Source of the DNA: an uncultured Bacteroidales bacterium
GTDB taxonomy: Bacteria; Bacteroidota; Bacteroidia; Bacteroidales; UBA932
NCBI GenBank assembly: GCA_944325435.1
Contig: CALVAC010000021.1
Location: 1 to 61,236, forward strand
DNA: 61,236 bases
Direction of reading: 5' to 3'
Shown here: piece after piece, positions 61,164-61,236 of the stretch
How positions within the stretch are numbered: position 1 is the stretch's first letter
How the letters are laid out: the number at the start of each line of letters is the position of its first letter
The notes under the pieces: generated by a model
Seen by the model: only the letters and a program-made list of their open reading frames with translations
Told to the model about the DNA's origin: nothing
Databases searched by the model: none
Made by a program: the position numbers and the translations under genes

Positions 61164-61236
61164 ACAATGAAGAGTTTGATCCTGGCTCAGGATGAACGCT
61201 AGCGGCAGGCTTAACACATGCAAGTCGAGGGGCAGC
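61164..61236 (+). rRNA. 16S ribosomal RNA, 5' end only
   Basis: AGAGTTTGATCCTGGCTCAG at 61171-61190 is the universal 16S start. By alignment to the E. coli numbering the mature 5' end is near 61164. The following GATGAACGCTAGCGGCAGG and GTCGAGGGGCAGC are Bacteroidales-like. The gene runs off the right edge after 73 bases. Confidence 0.97.

Noticed and set aside
1..61236. CRISPR arrays, intact insertion sequences or transposases
   Set aside because: No regularly spaced repeats and no transposase, integrase or recombinase frame was found on either strand.

Overview
The window is chromosomal DNA of a member of the order Bacteroidales. It shows Bacteroidota-type promoters (TTTG about 19-21 nt before TAnnTTTG), a SusC/SusD pair, a short RpoD of 286 residues, lipoprotein signal peptides on secreted glycan enzymes, and a partial 16S rRNA gene at the right edge whose first bases are Bacteroidales-like. 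The AGCGGCAGG stretch after the first helix looks closer to Rikenellaceae-type lineages than to Bacteroides; this is an impression from 73 bases, not a placement.

Layout. 1-1552: the right end of a prophage or phage-like island (tail end of a structural gene, a membrane/coiled-coil protein, an M15 peptidase endolysin, a membrane-anchored protein), next to a tRNA-Arg with its own promoter, leader hairpin and terminator. 2001-4587 (minus): an operon of a PfkB kinase, an unknown cytoplasmic protein and a DUF368/PopT-type undecaprenyl-phosphate translocase. 4711-5790: a flippase-like membrane protein. 5874-15152: a five-gene operon for mannose-rich N-glycan use (MFS permease, GH130 phosphorylase, three exported GH92 alpha-mannosidases). 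15193-24458: ten glycosyltransferase-type genes in two convergent operons, followed by an LpxL-like acyltransferase, which suggests assembly of a surface glycan, perhaps on lipid A. 25557-28898: an HI0933-family flavoprotein, a decayed rhuM gene, a TonB-domain protein bracketed by 31/32-nt direct repeats, a structured intergenic element and tRNA-Thr. 28967-38814: housekeeping genes (orphan binding lipoprotein, FAH-like protein, exonuclease, dnaN, HtrA protease, rpoD, argS, ygiQ).

38910-52980 is a polysaccharide utilisation locus controlled by an ECF sigma factor and FecR-type anti-sigma factor. It has a SusC receptor with an N-terminal STN signalling domain, SusD, a heparinase II/III-type lyase, two surface lipoproteins and a PL8 lyase whose four catalytic residues are all present. 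The substrate is probably a glycosaminoglycan or similar uronic-acid polymer. 53177-53539 encodes a small acidic-tailed protein. 53657-60686 (minus) is a five-gene operon (polyprenol-phosphate mannosyltransferase-like GT2, dihydroorotase, DMT transporter, ClC channel, Tex). 60687-61236 holds a strong rRNA promoter, a leader and the start of 16S rRNA.

The least explained signals are: a recurrent intergenic 9-mer TGCGGATAA, which overlaps the -33 element of several promoters; the repeat-bracketed TonB module; the rhuM remnant; an unexplained hairpin-rich spacer before tRNA-Thr; and a terminator-like hairpin that ends only about 2-8 nt before the PL8 start. No CRISPR array, intact insertion sequence or clearly new defence system was seen.
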